Shown in pieces: positions 10,001-18,985 of a stretch of DNA of 64,000 nucleotides. Position 1 is the stretch's first letter, and each line of letters starts with the position of its first letter. Origin of the DNA: Pedobacter sp. BMA (lineage in GTDB: Bacteria > Bacteroidota > Bacteroidia > Sphingobacteriales > Sphingobacteriaceae); contig NZ_LECU01000005.1 of assembly GCF_001027745.1 (NCBI RefSeq), positions 186,001 to 250,000 of the forward strand, written 5' to 3'. The position numbers and the translations under genes were made by a program. The notes beneath the pieces were generated by a model that was not told the origin of the DNA, did no database searches, and worked only from the letters and a program-made list of their open reading frames with translations.

Positions 10001-11073
10001 CCCTGATTTGTGTAGAGGATACAGGTTGCGGAATTGCCCCTGAACATCTTGGTAAAATATTCGACCGCTATTACCAGGTTCCAAAGTCAGTGAGTCACGG
10101 CACAGGCGTGGGCCTCTCCCTGGTTAAAGAACTGGCCGCGATACACCATGGCAAAATATCTGTTAAAAGTGAGCCTGGAAAAGGAAGTGAATTTTGCGTA
10201 CGCTTGCTTACCAATGCCGTTGCACCTGCCTTACCGGAAACCGGAATTGTAACAGATTTACCTGCTCTGGCAACAAATGCCGATAGCCGCCCGGTTATCC
10301 TGCTCGTTGAAGATGAAAACGATCTCCGTGATTACCTGACCACTGTACTCGCTGCAAACTATGAAGTAATCACTGCCGGAAATGGCAGTCAGGGCTTTGA
10401 ACTGGCAAAGGGCCACATCCCTGATTTAATTTTAAGTGATGTAATGATGCCAGATATGGATGGCTTTACCATGCTCGAAAAAATGAAGCAACAAAGGGAA
10501 ACAAGTCATATCCCAACGATATTTTTAACCGCAAAAGACACCGAAGCCGACAAGGAACGGGGATATAGCCTCGGCGTAGATTCCTACCTGACCAAACCCG
10601 TGAGTCCAAAACTACTCCTTAAACGGATAGAAAACCTGCTTCTCAAACGCAAAGCCGTATATGCTGAAGTACTGGGCCGGCTTTCTACCGATAAAAAAGG
10701 TGTCACACCTGCAAGTGCCGAAACGGAACAAAACCTTTGGCGTGAAAATGCTTTTGTACAGGAATTTGTTAACCTCGTAGAAGGATGCATTCAGGATGAG
10801 ATACTCGATGCAGCAACCCTGGCCGAAAAAATGAACATGAGCCAGTCTACACTCTACAGAAAATTAAAAGGACTTACCGGTAAAAATATCAACCAGCTGG
10901 TACGCAAAATCAGGATTCAGAAAGCTGCTCAGCTGCTGCGTTCAGGCCAGTATAACGTAACCGAAGTAGCCCTGATGGTGGGCATCAACAGCTCCATTTA
11001 CTTCCGGCAATGCTTCAGGGAAGAATTTGGTCAGCTACCCTCCGAATACCAGAAAAAGAAGCCCCAAACGTAG
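7057..11073 (+). CDS. Hybrid two-component system sensor/regulator (HTCS) of the glycan locus
   Basis: One polypeptide holds a whole two-component system. In order: signal peptide (ending in LWAQ), a periplasmic double propeller built from repeated N-x-W-x-G/A-T blades up to about residue 680, a Y_Y_Y domain, one membrane helix near 780-803, a HisKA domain with NITHELRTPL (His840), an ATPase domain with DTGCG and GTGVGLSL, a receiver with LSDVMMPDMDG (Asp1128), and an AraC DNA-binding domain at the C-terminus. Such proteins sense oligosaccharides in the periplasm and switch on their own locus. A GTG at 7000 would overlap GH97 and put 19 extra residues before the signal peptide, so I chose ATG 7057; ATG 7063 is equally possible. 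Confidence 0.95.
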   Translation: MEMRLRLIIVLCVYSLSLWAQPNQAKYLSLQEGLSSQQVIDVVHDHDGFVWIATEMGLNRFASNSFKHFYKSEKSDGSSVNSNEINTLLYDNDKLYIGTRANGLNVYDTRTNQFSYYLHSDKDPQSLATNDITDIIKSANGNLWLATYHQGVQQFDPVKKIFKRFNRKNIPGLPENSIWSLAEDQTGKLYIGHVNKGVSILDPKNHSVTVLSTAGNLLPDNEVKSLFCDNFNNIWIGTRKGLAIYHPSTRQIQRVSLSEKSRNGLEPFVYSIKEINGDIWIGAESSQLFILKTNDLAKAVMPKITSITPFYLKRGNTSSVQSIDLDQFGNIWMGIYSGGIAFVSHVKPFFSILSTENLMQAEGKPATVTSILNNRDNSVWLGTVGDGILQIDANGKVSRKNMRNSGIADDFLLSGLQDSDNNKWYGLQNGGVSFYDPKTQAWKKINAGEKMSSVRAIVEDKEGNICFAAEEGLFIHNPRTGSFKKIVTNTPMLGDYAPRTLIEDNKGNMWIGTYGQGIYIFNHDGKLIQRISKGQGINSNTINQLFADKQNNIWIATNEGIAFHKANTLPGHIQNIIPPGGDAWLTINAIAEDAGGNIWCATRSGILRYIPGKKRFLSYDQAFGLPLGGFTINSVGKDPAGQIFFGMPAGVCYFNPLNIPLTLPESPIKISRFMVFNTGETHAQSEKYPGISEEIALNHDENSFRVELAVMDYALHDMVEFSYQLHGRDEKWVFLGDEKNLDFRNIPHGSYELRIRTRLKNETWSQDYKKLLIRVSPPFYLSTLAMIIYALVLISVIITLVLFHIRKVYAEAELRVKKLQIEQDGKLNMERMNFYTNITHELRTPLTLILGPLEDLLHEEKLATKHREGVLMVQKNANRLFSLVNQLLEFRKVESQYKPLVLGEDFLGELVQHIVQKYSEANTNSNLEIRCKIEQEDIKTIFDAEIVQLILDNLLSNACKYTTSGSIEVRLRYEQDPLSTSALICVEDTGCGIAPEHLGKIFDRYYQVPKSVSHGTGVGLSLVKELAAIHHGKISVKSEPGKGSEFCVRLLTNAVAPALPETGIVTDLPALATNADSRPVILLVEDENDLRDYLTTVLAANYEVITAGNGSQGFELAKGHIPDLILSDVMMPDMDGFTMLEKMKQQRETSHIPTIFLTAKDTEADKERGYSLGVDSYLTKPVSPKLLLKRIENLLLKRKAVYAEVLGRLSTDKKGVTPASAETEQNLWRENAFVQEFVNLVEGCIQDEILDAATLAEKMNMSQSTLYRKLKGLTGKNINQLVRKIRIQKAAQLLRSGQYNVTEVALMVGINSSIYFRQCFREEFGQLPSEYQKKKPQT

Positions 11074-11321
11074 AAAACACCGTTTTTGACGAAATATTAG
11101 TCCTTAATTGACGGATTTGTATATGTCTGCAAATCGGTCAATGGCCTATGTTTGATTCCGATAACCAATTATAAACCCTTCACAGATGAGTCGTTTGCTT
11201 CTTCCCCTGGAAAGCTTTCCTGTTGATCAGATTCCCTTAATTACGGAATGGAATCAAACATCGCCTGTATGGATAAATAATGCATAACCAGTACCGCTTT
11301 TAAACAAAAACCAAATATAAC
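11074..11321 (+). promoter_or_regulatory. Leader region of the SusC/SusD operon
   Basis: This 248-bp gap separates the sensor gene from susC and probably holds the promoter controlled by the hybrid sensor. TATGTTTG at 11147-11154 matches the Bacteroidota -7 element TAnnTTTG. The nearest upstream TTTG (11116-11119) is 27 bp away, too far for a normal -33 box. This fits a promoter that needs an activator, but that is inference. No terminator is evident after the sensor gene. Confidence 0.4.
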
Positions 11322-14300
11322 ATGAGAATCCTGAAAATTTTCTTTTTCTGCCTGATGGTATGGGGAATCCCTTCATACACTTATGCGCAACGCAAGATTT
11401 CCGGACAAGTACTGAGCGACACCAATGAACCCCTAACCGGCGTAACCATTGTTGTTCCTGGTGCAGTCCCGAAAGAAATTACAACAACAGATGGTCAGGG
11501 ACGATTTACCCTTAACGCAAGCAAGGGTACCTTCCTGGTAACCTACATTGGCTTTAAAAACCAAACCATCACTATTGGCGACAGAACCCAGTTTACCATT
11601 AAAATGGAAAGCGACGATCAGGGACTGGATGATGTAGTGGTAGTAGGTTACGGCAAACAATCCAAACGAAACATCACCGGAGCGGTAAGTAACCTGAAAT
11701 CAGAAGATGTGGTACGTACCTCATCAACTTCTACCGCAGGGGCACTTGCCGGTAAGGTACAGGGTATTTCTGTTCGTGCCAAAGATGCACGCCCCGGACG
11801 TGGTGCCAGTATCGAAGTCCGCAATATGGGTAATCCATTGTTTGTTATCGATGGTGTTGCCTACGGCGGCCAGACCGGAACAGACTGGGTAGGAACTCAA
11901 AATGCTTCAGGCGCAGATATTTTTAACTCTTTAAACCTGGAAGATATTGAAAGTATATCCATCCTTAAAGATGCTGCCGCAGCCGTTTATGGCTTCAGGG
12001 CTTCTAAAGGCGTTGTCTTAATAACCACGAAAAAAGGTTCAAAAGATGAGTCGGTAAAAATCAATGTAAATGGATACCTGGGCTGGCAAAACCTTACCCG
12101 TTTCCCTGAAATGGCAACAGCTGCCCAATACACCAGAGGTTTGGTAGAAGCAGCACAGAATGAAGGCCGCGATCCGAATGCAGTATACACCCGCGCAGAA
12201 CTCGCGAAATGGCAGGCCGGTACGGAACCAGGTTATCAGGGTTACGACTATGCCGACATGATCATCCGTAAAGACATCCCTCAAAGATACATCAATGCCA
12301 ACATTACTGGTGGAGGCAAAAAATCTAACTATTTTGTATCGGTAGGTAATCTGCAGCAGGATGCAATGATCAAGGATTTTAACTACAAGCGCACCAATTT
12401 ACAGGCCAATCTCGAAGCTACAGTCCTTGAAGGCCTTACCATAGGTACACAAATCTCAGCGCGTCAGGAGAAGACTCAGGATGTGGGTCTACCTGGTGGA
12501 GATGGTTATTTTTCTTCGATCCTGGCCATCTTCAAAAACCGACCAACAGTCGGGCCTTATGCCAACGATAATCCGCTTTATCCTAACCAAACCAATGAGT
12601 TTGCTTATAATCCGGCTATTTTTAGCCGCGATATTGCAGGATACAAAGACAATAGCTTCATGAGCGGAAATGTGAACATGACCGCAACCTATAAAACCAA
12701 ATTTGGTTTAACAGCAAAAGGTATCGTATCTTACAATTACACCAATAACAAATTTGATGGTTTTCAATACAGCTACGACGTTTACCGGTATGAAAATGGC
12801 CAATACGTACGCAGTAACGGAACCAATTCAAGATGGCGCTACAAAACCGACCGTGTTGCCGTAGCCAGATCCGGACAATTTCAATTCGATTACACTAAGC
12901 AAATCGGCGATCATAACTTCTCCGTAATGGCAGGATATGAACGCTCTGATTGGGACCGAACACTTACAACCATCGGCTCCAACCCAACCAACAACTATAT
13001 TCCTTTGGTAAACACCATCTCCGAACTTAGTGGAATTGGCGATGAATGGTTATATGAAGCAAGAGCAGGTTTTATTGGTCGTTTGAACTATAACTATAAA
13101 GGGAAATACCTGTTAGAAATACTGGGTCGTTATGATGGTTCTTACTTATACTACTCAGGCAAAGAGTGGGGTTTATTCCCTGGAGGTAGTTTGGGCTGGC
13201 GCATCTCTGATGAACCGTTTTTCAAACCGTTAAAAGGAGTAGTAAACGACTTGAAACTTCGTGTATCGGTAGGACAAACCGGATTGGAAGAAGGTGTAGG
13301 TATGCATGGTTACCTGTCAGGCTACAACTGGAACTCAGGAAATGCAGTATTAAACGGAACCTATTACCCTGGCATTCAGCCTAAGGGTCTTCCGGTGCGT
13401 AATCTATCCTGGGTAAAAAACACCAATTACAACGTCGGTATCGATGTAGGCATGTTTGATAATAAATTAACCTTCACAGCGGATGCATTCAAGATTATTC
13501 GTACAGGATATCCGGGTACAAGATATGATGTATTACTGCCTTCCGAAATCGGATATACCTTACCGAATGAAAACTTAAACAGTAATGGATACTATGGTGC
13601 AGAAGGTATTATTACCTATGCCAGTAAAGTAGGTGAACTGAACTATACGGTAAGTGGAAACTTTACTTTCTCAAGGTATAAAGTATTGGATTCCTACAAA
13701 CCACGTTTCAGCAATTCATATAATGAATATACCAACTCAAGCGAAAACCGTTGGGGAGGTATCTGGTGGGGCTACGAAGTGGTAGGTCGCTTCCAGTCTG
13801 AAGAAGAAATCAGGAGTTATGGCATCAACAATGATGGTCAGAACAACAGAACACAGCTACCAGGTGATTTTATTTACAAAGATGTAAACGGTGATGGTGT
13901 GATCAACGATCTTGATCAGCGACCGATTGGTTACCCTACAGGCTGGGCACCAATGATGTCATTCGGCGGACGCATCGGCTTAAGCTACAAAGGAATTGAC
14001 CTGAACATTGATTTAGCAGGTGGAGCCATGCAATCCTGGAACCAGGATTATGAATTAAGAAATGCTTTCCATGGCGGCGGAAACTCTCCTGCCTATTTAT
14101 TGGAAGACAGATGGCACCGTGCCGATCCTTACGATCCTACAAGTGCATGGGTTCCGGGATACTACCCTGCCATCCGCAACGGCAACTCAGGTCCAAACGG
14201 TAGAAATAACAGTTTCTGGTTAAAAAATGTAAGGTACCTCCGCGTAAGAAACATGGAGCTCGCTTATAGCTTTCCTAAGTCGCTTGCCGAAAAAATTAAA

Positions 14301-14453
14301 GCGCAGAAAATCCGCTTCTATGTAAACGGGTCGAATATGATCTCATTCGACAATGTAAAAGATTTCCAGATCGATCCGGAAATCGAGGCAGCAGCAGCGG
14401 TGGTATACCCGCAGCAAAGAGTATTTATGGCAGGATTTAACATCACATTTTAA
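11322..14453 (+). CDS. SusC/RagA-type TonB-dependent transporter
   Basis: This 1043-residue protein has a signal peptide ending in TYAQ, a carboxypeptidase-regulatory-like beta-domain (about 24-108), the SusC signature DDVVVVGYGKQSKRNITGAV, a plug domain with VIDGVAYGG and SILKDAAAAVYGFRASKGVV, and a 22-strand barrel ending in AGFNITF. DVNGDGVIND, a calcium-binding-like loop, lies near residue 855 and is normal in this family. Together with the SusD gene 12 bp downstream it forms a pedal-bin importer for oligosaccharides, driven by TonB. It is the first gene of an apparent seven-kilobase-plus operon that continues through GH2. Confidence 0.96.
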   Translation: MRILKIFFFCLMVWGIPSYTYAQRKISGQVLSDTNEPLTGVTIVVPGAVPKEITTTDGQGRFTLNASKGTFLVTYIGFKNQTITIGDRTQFTIKMESDDQGLDDVVVVGYGKQSKRNITGAVSNLKSEDVVRTSSTSTAGALAGKVQGISVRAKDARPGRGASIEVRNMGNPLFVIDGVAYGGQTGTDWVGTQNASGADIFNSLNLEDIESISILKDAAAAVYGFRASKGVVLITTKKGSKDESVKINVNGYLGWQNLTRFPEMATAAQYTRGLVEAAQNEGRDPNAVYTRAELAKWQAGTEPGYQGYDYADMIIRKDIPQRYINANITGGGKKSNYFVSVGNLQQDAMIKDFNYKRTNLQANLEATVLEGLTIGTQISARQEKTQDVGLPGGDGYFSSILAIFKNRPTVGPYANDNPLYPNQTNEFAYNPAIFSRDIAGYKDNSFMSGNVNMTATYKTKFGLTAKGIVSYNYTNNKFDGFQYSYDVYRYENGQYVRSNGTNSRWRYKTDRVAVARSGQFQFDYTKQIGDHNFSVMAGYERSDWDRTLTTIGSNPTNNYIPLVNTISELSGIGDEWLYEARAGFIGRLNYNYKGKYLLEILGRYDGSYLYYSGKEWGLFPGGSLGWRISDEPFFKPLKGVVNDLKLRVSVGQTGLEEGVGMHGYLSGYNWNSGNAVLNGTYYPGIQPKGLPVRNLSWVKNTNYNVGIDVGMFDNKLTFTADAFKIIRTGYPGTRYDVLLPSEIGYTLPNENLNSNGYYGAEGIITYASKVGELNYTVSGNFTFSRYKVLDSYKPRFSNSYNEYTNSSENRWGGIWWGYEVVGRFQSEEEIRSYGINNDGQNNRTQLPGDFIYKDVNGDGVINDLDQRPIGYPTGWAPMMSFGGRIGLSYKGIDLNIDLAGGAMQSWNQDYELRNAFHGGGNSPAYLLEDRWHRADPYDPTSAWVPGYYPAIRNGNSGPNGRNNSFWLKNVRYLRVRNMELAYSFPKSLAEKIKAQKIRFYVNGSNMISFDNVKDFQIDPEIEAAAAVVYPQQRVFMAGFNITF

Positions 14454-14465
14454 ACAAAAATTAAG

Positions 14466-16298
14466 ATGAAAAAAATTTATATAGCTTTTGCACTGTTGAT
14501 TGGCTTAACCATGAACAGCTGCAAACACGATGACTGGTTTTACCGTGAATCAAAAACCACCATCACCGACGAACAGTTGTGGAACGACCCCAATTTGATT
14601 ACCTCGCTGCTGGCGAACTACTATAACCGCTTACCATCTCTCCACGGCGTATTTAATACCGGTGGGATGACAGAAATTGACGACGCCATGTGGTCGGGTA
14701 CACGCGATCAGAACGGCAGAAATGATTTCCAGTATGGAAACGACTATGGCCGCTATTGGGATTATGGATTAATCCGCGACCTGAACCTTTCACTCGAAAA
14801 CATCAATGCTTTAGGCGGCAAGTTAACGCCAGCACAGAAAAACCAGTTTATCGCTGAAATGCGCTTTATCCGTGCTTTCGTTTATTTCGAAATGGTAAAA
14901 CGCATGGGTGGTGTACCTTTAGTAACCAAACAACTCATTTACGACTTCAGCGGCGACCCTACCCCATTACAGGTACCCCGGGCCAAGGAATCAGAAGTTT
15001 ATGATTTCATTTACAAAGAACTGGAAGAGATTAAAGCTGACCTGGCCCCTAACAACGGCGTTGCAACACGTGCCAACCGCTACACCGCGCTGGCACTGGA
15101 AAGCCGCGCCATGTTGTATGCCGCTTCTATTGCAAAATACAACAGTTTAATGGCCGCACCAATCAGCACTGCCGGTGGCGAAGTAGGTATTCCCGCAGCG
15201 ATGGCAGCCGATTATTACAATAAATCACTTACCGCTTCAAAAGAAGTAATTGCAGGCCCCTATGCATTATACAATACCAATCCGGATAAAGGCGCCAACT
15301 TCTATGATATGCTGAACAAAAAGCCGGTAAGTGAAATCATTTTTGCAAAAGATTTCGCCTTAGGTACAAAAGTACACCGCTTTACCTATGATAACATCAT
15401 CAAAAGTATGACAGAAGATAACGAAGCATCATCAGCCATTTCTCCATCCCTGAGTCTGGTAGAAAGCTTTAACTATTTAGATGGAAGCAGAGGTACTTTA
15501 AAAGACAAAGACGCAAACGGCAACTATATTGCTTATACCAATCCGGCCGACATTTTTGCCAATAAAGATGGTCGCTTATTTGGAACCGTAATTTACCCGG
15601 GAACCACATTTAAAAACAATCCGGTAAGGATACAGGCAGGTGTAGCAGTATATAACAATGGTACCTATCAGTTAACCACCTCAGCAGTATTAGGTGGCAA
15701 CTACACCGACGGGCAGGTGTGGACGGGCTTTGACGGACCTAAAGATGATGCTGTAGATGTAAGCAATACCGGCTTTTACATTCGTAAAATGGTGAGCGAT
15801 GCACCCGCCGCAAGTACCCGCGGAACATCAGCAGTAAACTGGTGGCCATGGTTCCGCTTAGGTGAAATCTACTTAAATGCCGCGGAAGCTGCTTTTGAGT
15901 TAGGCCGCCCCGAAGCATTAGGCTATGTCAATACCGTCCGTGCACGTGCGGGATTCCCGGCTAACAGTTTGAGCGCATTAACCAACGACATCATCCGTAA
16001 TGAACGCCGCGTAGAACTTGCCTTCGAAGATCACCGTTATTTCGACCTGAAGAGATGGCGTATTGCCCATCTGGTTTGGGATGGTACCGAAACGGATCCT
16101 AACGCTGTAGTAATGGGCCTTTATTCATACCGCGTGGTAAGACCAGGCCATCCCGACAATGGAAAATACATTTATGCACGCGTACGCCCAACCCGCTTCC
16201 GCCGTGCAAGGTTGTTCCGTATGGCAAACTACTACTCATCAATCGATCAGACAGTGTTAAACAACAACCCGAAAATTGTTCGTAATCCATTCCATTAA
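14466..16298 (+). CDS. SusD/RagB-family glycan-binding lipoprotein
   Basis: The protein has 610 residues and a lipoprotein signal with the lipobox TMNSC. SusD hallmarks are EMRFIRAFVYFEMVKRMGGVPL in the first third, RLGEIYLNAAEAAFELG near residue 475 and RNERRVELAFEDHRYFDLKRWRIA near residue 515. It starts 12 bp after the SusC stop, so translation is probably coupled. The protein should sit on the outer face of the outer membrane as lid and glycan-binding partner of the SusC transporter. Nothing in the sequence identifies the ligand directly; the downstream GH43 and GH2 enzymes suggest arabinose- and galactose-containing chains. Confidence 0.95.
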   Translation: MKKIYIAFALLIGLTMNSCKHDDWFYRESKTTITDEQLWNDPNLITSLLANYYNRLPSLHGVFNTGGMTEIDDAMWSGTRDQNGRNDFQYGNDYGRYWDYGLIRDLNLSLENINALGGKLTPAQKNQFIAEMRFIRAFVYFEMVKRMGGVPLVTKQLIYDFSGDPTPLQVPRAKESEVYDFIYKELEEIKADLAPNNGVATRANRYTALALESRAMLYAASIAKYNSLMAAPISTAGGEVGIPAAMAADYYNKSLTASKEVIAGPYALYNTNPDKGANFYDMLNKKPVSEIIFAKDFALGTKVHRFTYDNIIKSMTEDNEASSAISPSLSLVESFNYLDGSRGTLKDKDANGNYIAYTNPADIFANKDGRLFGTVIYPGTTFKNNPVRIQAGVAVYNNGTYQLTTSAVLGGNYTDGQVWTGFDGPKDDAVDVSNTGFYIRKMVSDAPAASTRGTSAVNWWPWFRLGEIYLNAAEAAFELGRPEALGYVNTVRARAGFPANSLSALTNDIIRNERRVELAFEDHRYFDLKRWRIAHLVWDGTETDPNAVVMGLYSYRVVRPGHPDNGKYIYARVRPTRFRRARLFRMANYYSSIDQTVLNNNPKIVRNPFH

Positions 16299-16306
16299 TC
16301 CCCAGC

Positions 16307-16987
16307 ATGATGAAAACTAAATTTTTAACGATAATAGCAGCAGCCAGTTTATTTCTGGCCAGCTGCGCTGAATACGATAACTTTGATGCCCCTGAGTTAA
16401 CTTTATCAGGTAAAGTGGTATATCAGGGCAGAGCATTAGGCGTGCGCAATAATGGTCCGCAACTGGAATTGTGGCAGGATGGCTACCCCCTGAAATCCCC
16501 TATTTATGTCTACATGAACCAGGATGGAAGTTTCTCGGCAAAGTTATTTGCAGGCCAGTATAAACTTACACGACGCCCTGACGCTCCATGGCTTCAGCAA
16601 GCTACCGATACCATCAGGGTAAACCTCACAGCAAATACAAATCTGGATGTACCGGTAACACCCTATTTCTCCATCACCAATGAAACCTTTACAAAATCCG
16701 GAAATACCATTAACACCAGTTTTGTAGTGAATAAAGTGGTGCAAACGGCAAATGTTGAATTGGTTCGCCTTTACCTGGGCAAATCAGTGTTAACCGACCA
16801 GGTGCTACGCGATGTGCGGATAGATGGAAATGTATCTTCATTGGTATTTGGTGCACCAACCAGCTTGTCTGCCGACATCCCCGACAACCTGAAGACCCTT
16901 GATTTTATTTACGCAAGAGTCGGGGTGAAAGCCACAGTTGCCAGCGAATATGTATATTCACAAGTACAAAAAATAGCATTAAAATAA
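16307..16987 (+). CDS. DUF3823 surface lipoprotein of the glycan locus
   Basis: This 226-residue protein has a lipoprotein signal with lipobox FLASC and then the typical DUF3823 opening, AEYDNFDAPELTLSGKVVYQG, with QLELWQDGYPL and a YVYMNQDGSFSAKLFAGQYKL strand region. Members of this family are found almost only beside SusC/SusD pairs and have two beta-sandwich domains; they are thought to be extra surface glycan-binding proteins. It follows SusD by 8 bp. Two start codons are adjacent (16307 and 16310). The function is inferred from location and fold, not demonstrated. Confidence 0.88.
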   Translation: MMKTKFLTIIAAASLFLASCAEYDNFDAPELTLSGKVVYQGRALGVRNNGPQLELWQDGYPLKSPIYVYMNQDGSFSAKLFAGQYKLTRRPDAPWLQQATDTIRVNLTANTNLDVPVTPYFSITNETFTKSGNTINTSFVVNKVVQTANVELVRLYLGKSVLTDQVLRDVRIDGNVSSLVFGAPTSLSADIPDNLKTLDFIYARVGVKATVASEYVYSQVQKIALK

Positions 16988-17060
16988 TCAGTTCAAATAC
17001 GGGTCATGCAGATACGTACCCAGTTTTTTAAGAAGATAACCCATTTAACGACCCAAACCA

Positions 17061-18983
17061 ATGATTAAAAACTATCGAAGCCTGTGCTTTATTTTACTAG
17101 CCACTTTACAGTTAGTTTTTGTTAAAAAAACATCGGGCCAGACTTACAAGTCTGGCCCTGCTGATAAAGATTTTGCAGGATACCTCTTTACCTATTTTAA
17201 AGGAAACGCCGTAAAAGATGAAGCCATTTGCTTCGCCATCAGTACCGATGGTTACAATTACCGCGCCCTCAATAATAATGAACCTGTAATTGACTCGAAA
17301 AACATCAGTTCAACCGGTGGTGTTCGCGATCCCCATATCTTACGTGCAGAAGATGGCCGGTCCTTTTATATGGTGGTAACCGATATGACCTCATCCAAAG
17401 GGTGGGATTCTAACCGGGCGATGATACTAATGAAATCAGATGATCTGATCAACTGGAAACACACCGTAATCAATATCCAGAAAGATTATAAGGGACACGA
17501 CGACCTTAAACGGGTATGGGCGCCCCAAACCATTTACGATCCCGCAAAAGGGAAGTACATGGTTTATTTTTCCATGCAACATGGCAATGGTGCCGATATC
17601 ATTTATTATGCCTACGCCAACGCTGATTTTACAGGTTTTGAAGCCGAACCCAAAGTGCTGTTCAATCCTAAAAACGGTAAATCATGTATCGATGGCGACA
17701 TCATCAACAAAAACGGCCTGTTTTACCTTTTCTACAAAACCGAAGGTAATGGAAACGGAATTAAACTCGCCATTACCGATTCACTTACGTCGGGAAAGTG
17801 GCTGGAACAACCCGGATATAAACAGCAAACCAGAGACGCCGTTGAAGGTTCTGGCGTATTCAAACTGAACCGTTCAGATAAATACATCCTGATGTACGAT
17901 GTATATGGCAAAGGCAAATATCAGTTTTGCGAAAGTGCCGATCTCGATAGGTTTAAGGTCATCGATAACGAAGTAAAAATGGATTTCCACCCCCGCCACG
18001 GCACCATCATTCCGGTTTCCCGTACTGAACTCAGAAATCTAACGGCCAGATGGGGCCTTCCTCAGGGAATGGAACTCAAACTGGCGAAAAACCCCGTACT
18101 CGATGGCTTTTATGCCGATCCCGACGTCCTCTATTCAAACAAGACTAAAAAATACTACATCTACCCTACCAGCGATGGTTTTGATGGCTGGGGAGGGTAT
18201 TATTTTAAAACCTTTTCTTCCACCGACCTTACCAGCTGGAAAGATGAAGGGGTAATCCTCGACTTAAAAAAAGATGTTCCATGGGGCAACCGCAATGCCT
18301 GGGCACCAACCATTGCAGAAAAGAAAATTGGAAAGGATTATAAATATTTCTACTACTTTACGGCGGCACAGAAAATTGGAGTGGCTTCAGCTGATCTCCC
18401 AACCGGCCCTTTTACTGATTCCGGAAAACCCCTGGTTAACTTTAAACCCGAGGGCATTAAAGGAGGACAGGAAATAGACCCGGCCGTATTCACCGATCCA
18501 AACAGGGGAAAAAGTTACCTCTATTGGGGCAATGGATACCTGGCAGTTGCTGAACTCAATAAGGACATGATTTCCCTTAAACCTAACACCACCAAAGTAC
18601 TGAACACCGATAAAACTTTCAGAGAAGGATGTTATGTTTTCTATAGAAAAGGAACCTATTATTTCATGTGGTCGGAAGACGATACACGCAGCGAAAACTA
18701 TCGTGTTCGCTATGGAACGTCCAAATCACCTTTAGGACCAATCACGACAAGTGAAAATAACCTGGTGATTCAGAAAGATCCAAAATCAGGTATCTTCGGA
18801 ACTGGCCACAATTCAGTCCTCCAAATTCCCGGAAAAGATGAATGGTACATCGTTTACCACAGATTTAACTACCCAGATGGAATTAACATGGGCGATGCGG
18901 CCGGATTTAACCGTGAAGTTTGCATGGACCGCATGTATTTTGATGAAGCCGGTCATATAATTCCTGTAAAGCCAACACACTAA
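17061..18983 (+). CDS. Tandem double-domain GH43 glycosidase
   Basis: The 640-residue protein has a signal peptide and two successive five-bladed GH43 propellers. In the first (about 30-335) GGVRDPHI supplies the base Asp90 and DAVEGSGVF the acid Glu262. In the second (about 345-640) GFYADPDV supplies Asp353 and REGCYVFYRKG supplies Glu522. Both modules therefore keep the key acids and could both be active. GH43 includes alpha-L-arabinofuranosidases, beta-xylosidases, arabinanases and exo-beta-1,3-galactanases. With GH97 and GH2 in the same locus, removal of arabinose or galactose from a plant arabinogalactan is a reasonable guess. The gene is 73 bp after the DUF3823 gene and 2 bp before GH2. 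Confidence 0.9.
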   Translation: MIKNYRSLCFILLATLQLVFVKKTSGQTYKSGPADKDFAGYLFTYFKGNAVKDEAICFAISTDGYNYRALNNNEPVIDSKNISSTGGVRDPHILRAEDGRSFYMVVTDMTSSKGWDSNRAMILMKSDDLINWKHTVINIQKDYKGHDDLKRVWAPQTIYDPAKGKYMVYFSMQHGNGADIIYYAYANADFTGFEAEPKVLFNPKNGKSCIDGDIINKNGLFYLFYKTEGNGNGIKLAITDSLTSGKWLEQPGYKQQTRDAVEGSGVFKLNRSDKYILMYDVYGKGKYQFCESADLDRFKVIDNEVKMDFHPRHGTIIPVSRTELRNLTARWGLPQGMELKLAKNPVLDGFYADPDVLYSNKTKKYYIYPTSDGFDGWGGYYFKTFSSTDLTSWKDEGVILDLKKDVPWGNRNAWAPTIAEKKIGKDYKYFYYFTAAQKIGVASADLPTGPFTDSGKPLVNFKPEGIKGGQEIDPAVFTDPNRGKSYLYWGNGYLAVAELNKDMISLKPNTTKVLNTDKTFREGCYVFYRKGTYYFMWSEDDTRSENYRVRYGTSKSPLGPITTSENNLVIQKDPKSGIFGTGHNSVLQIPGKDEWYIVYHRFNYPDGINMGDAAGFNREVCMDRMYFDEAGHIIPVKPTH

Positions 18984-18985
18984 CA

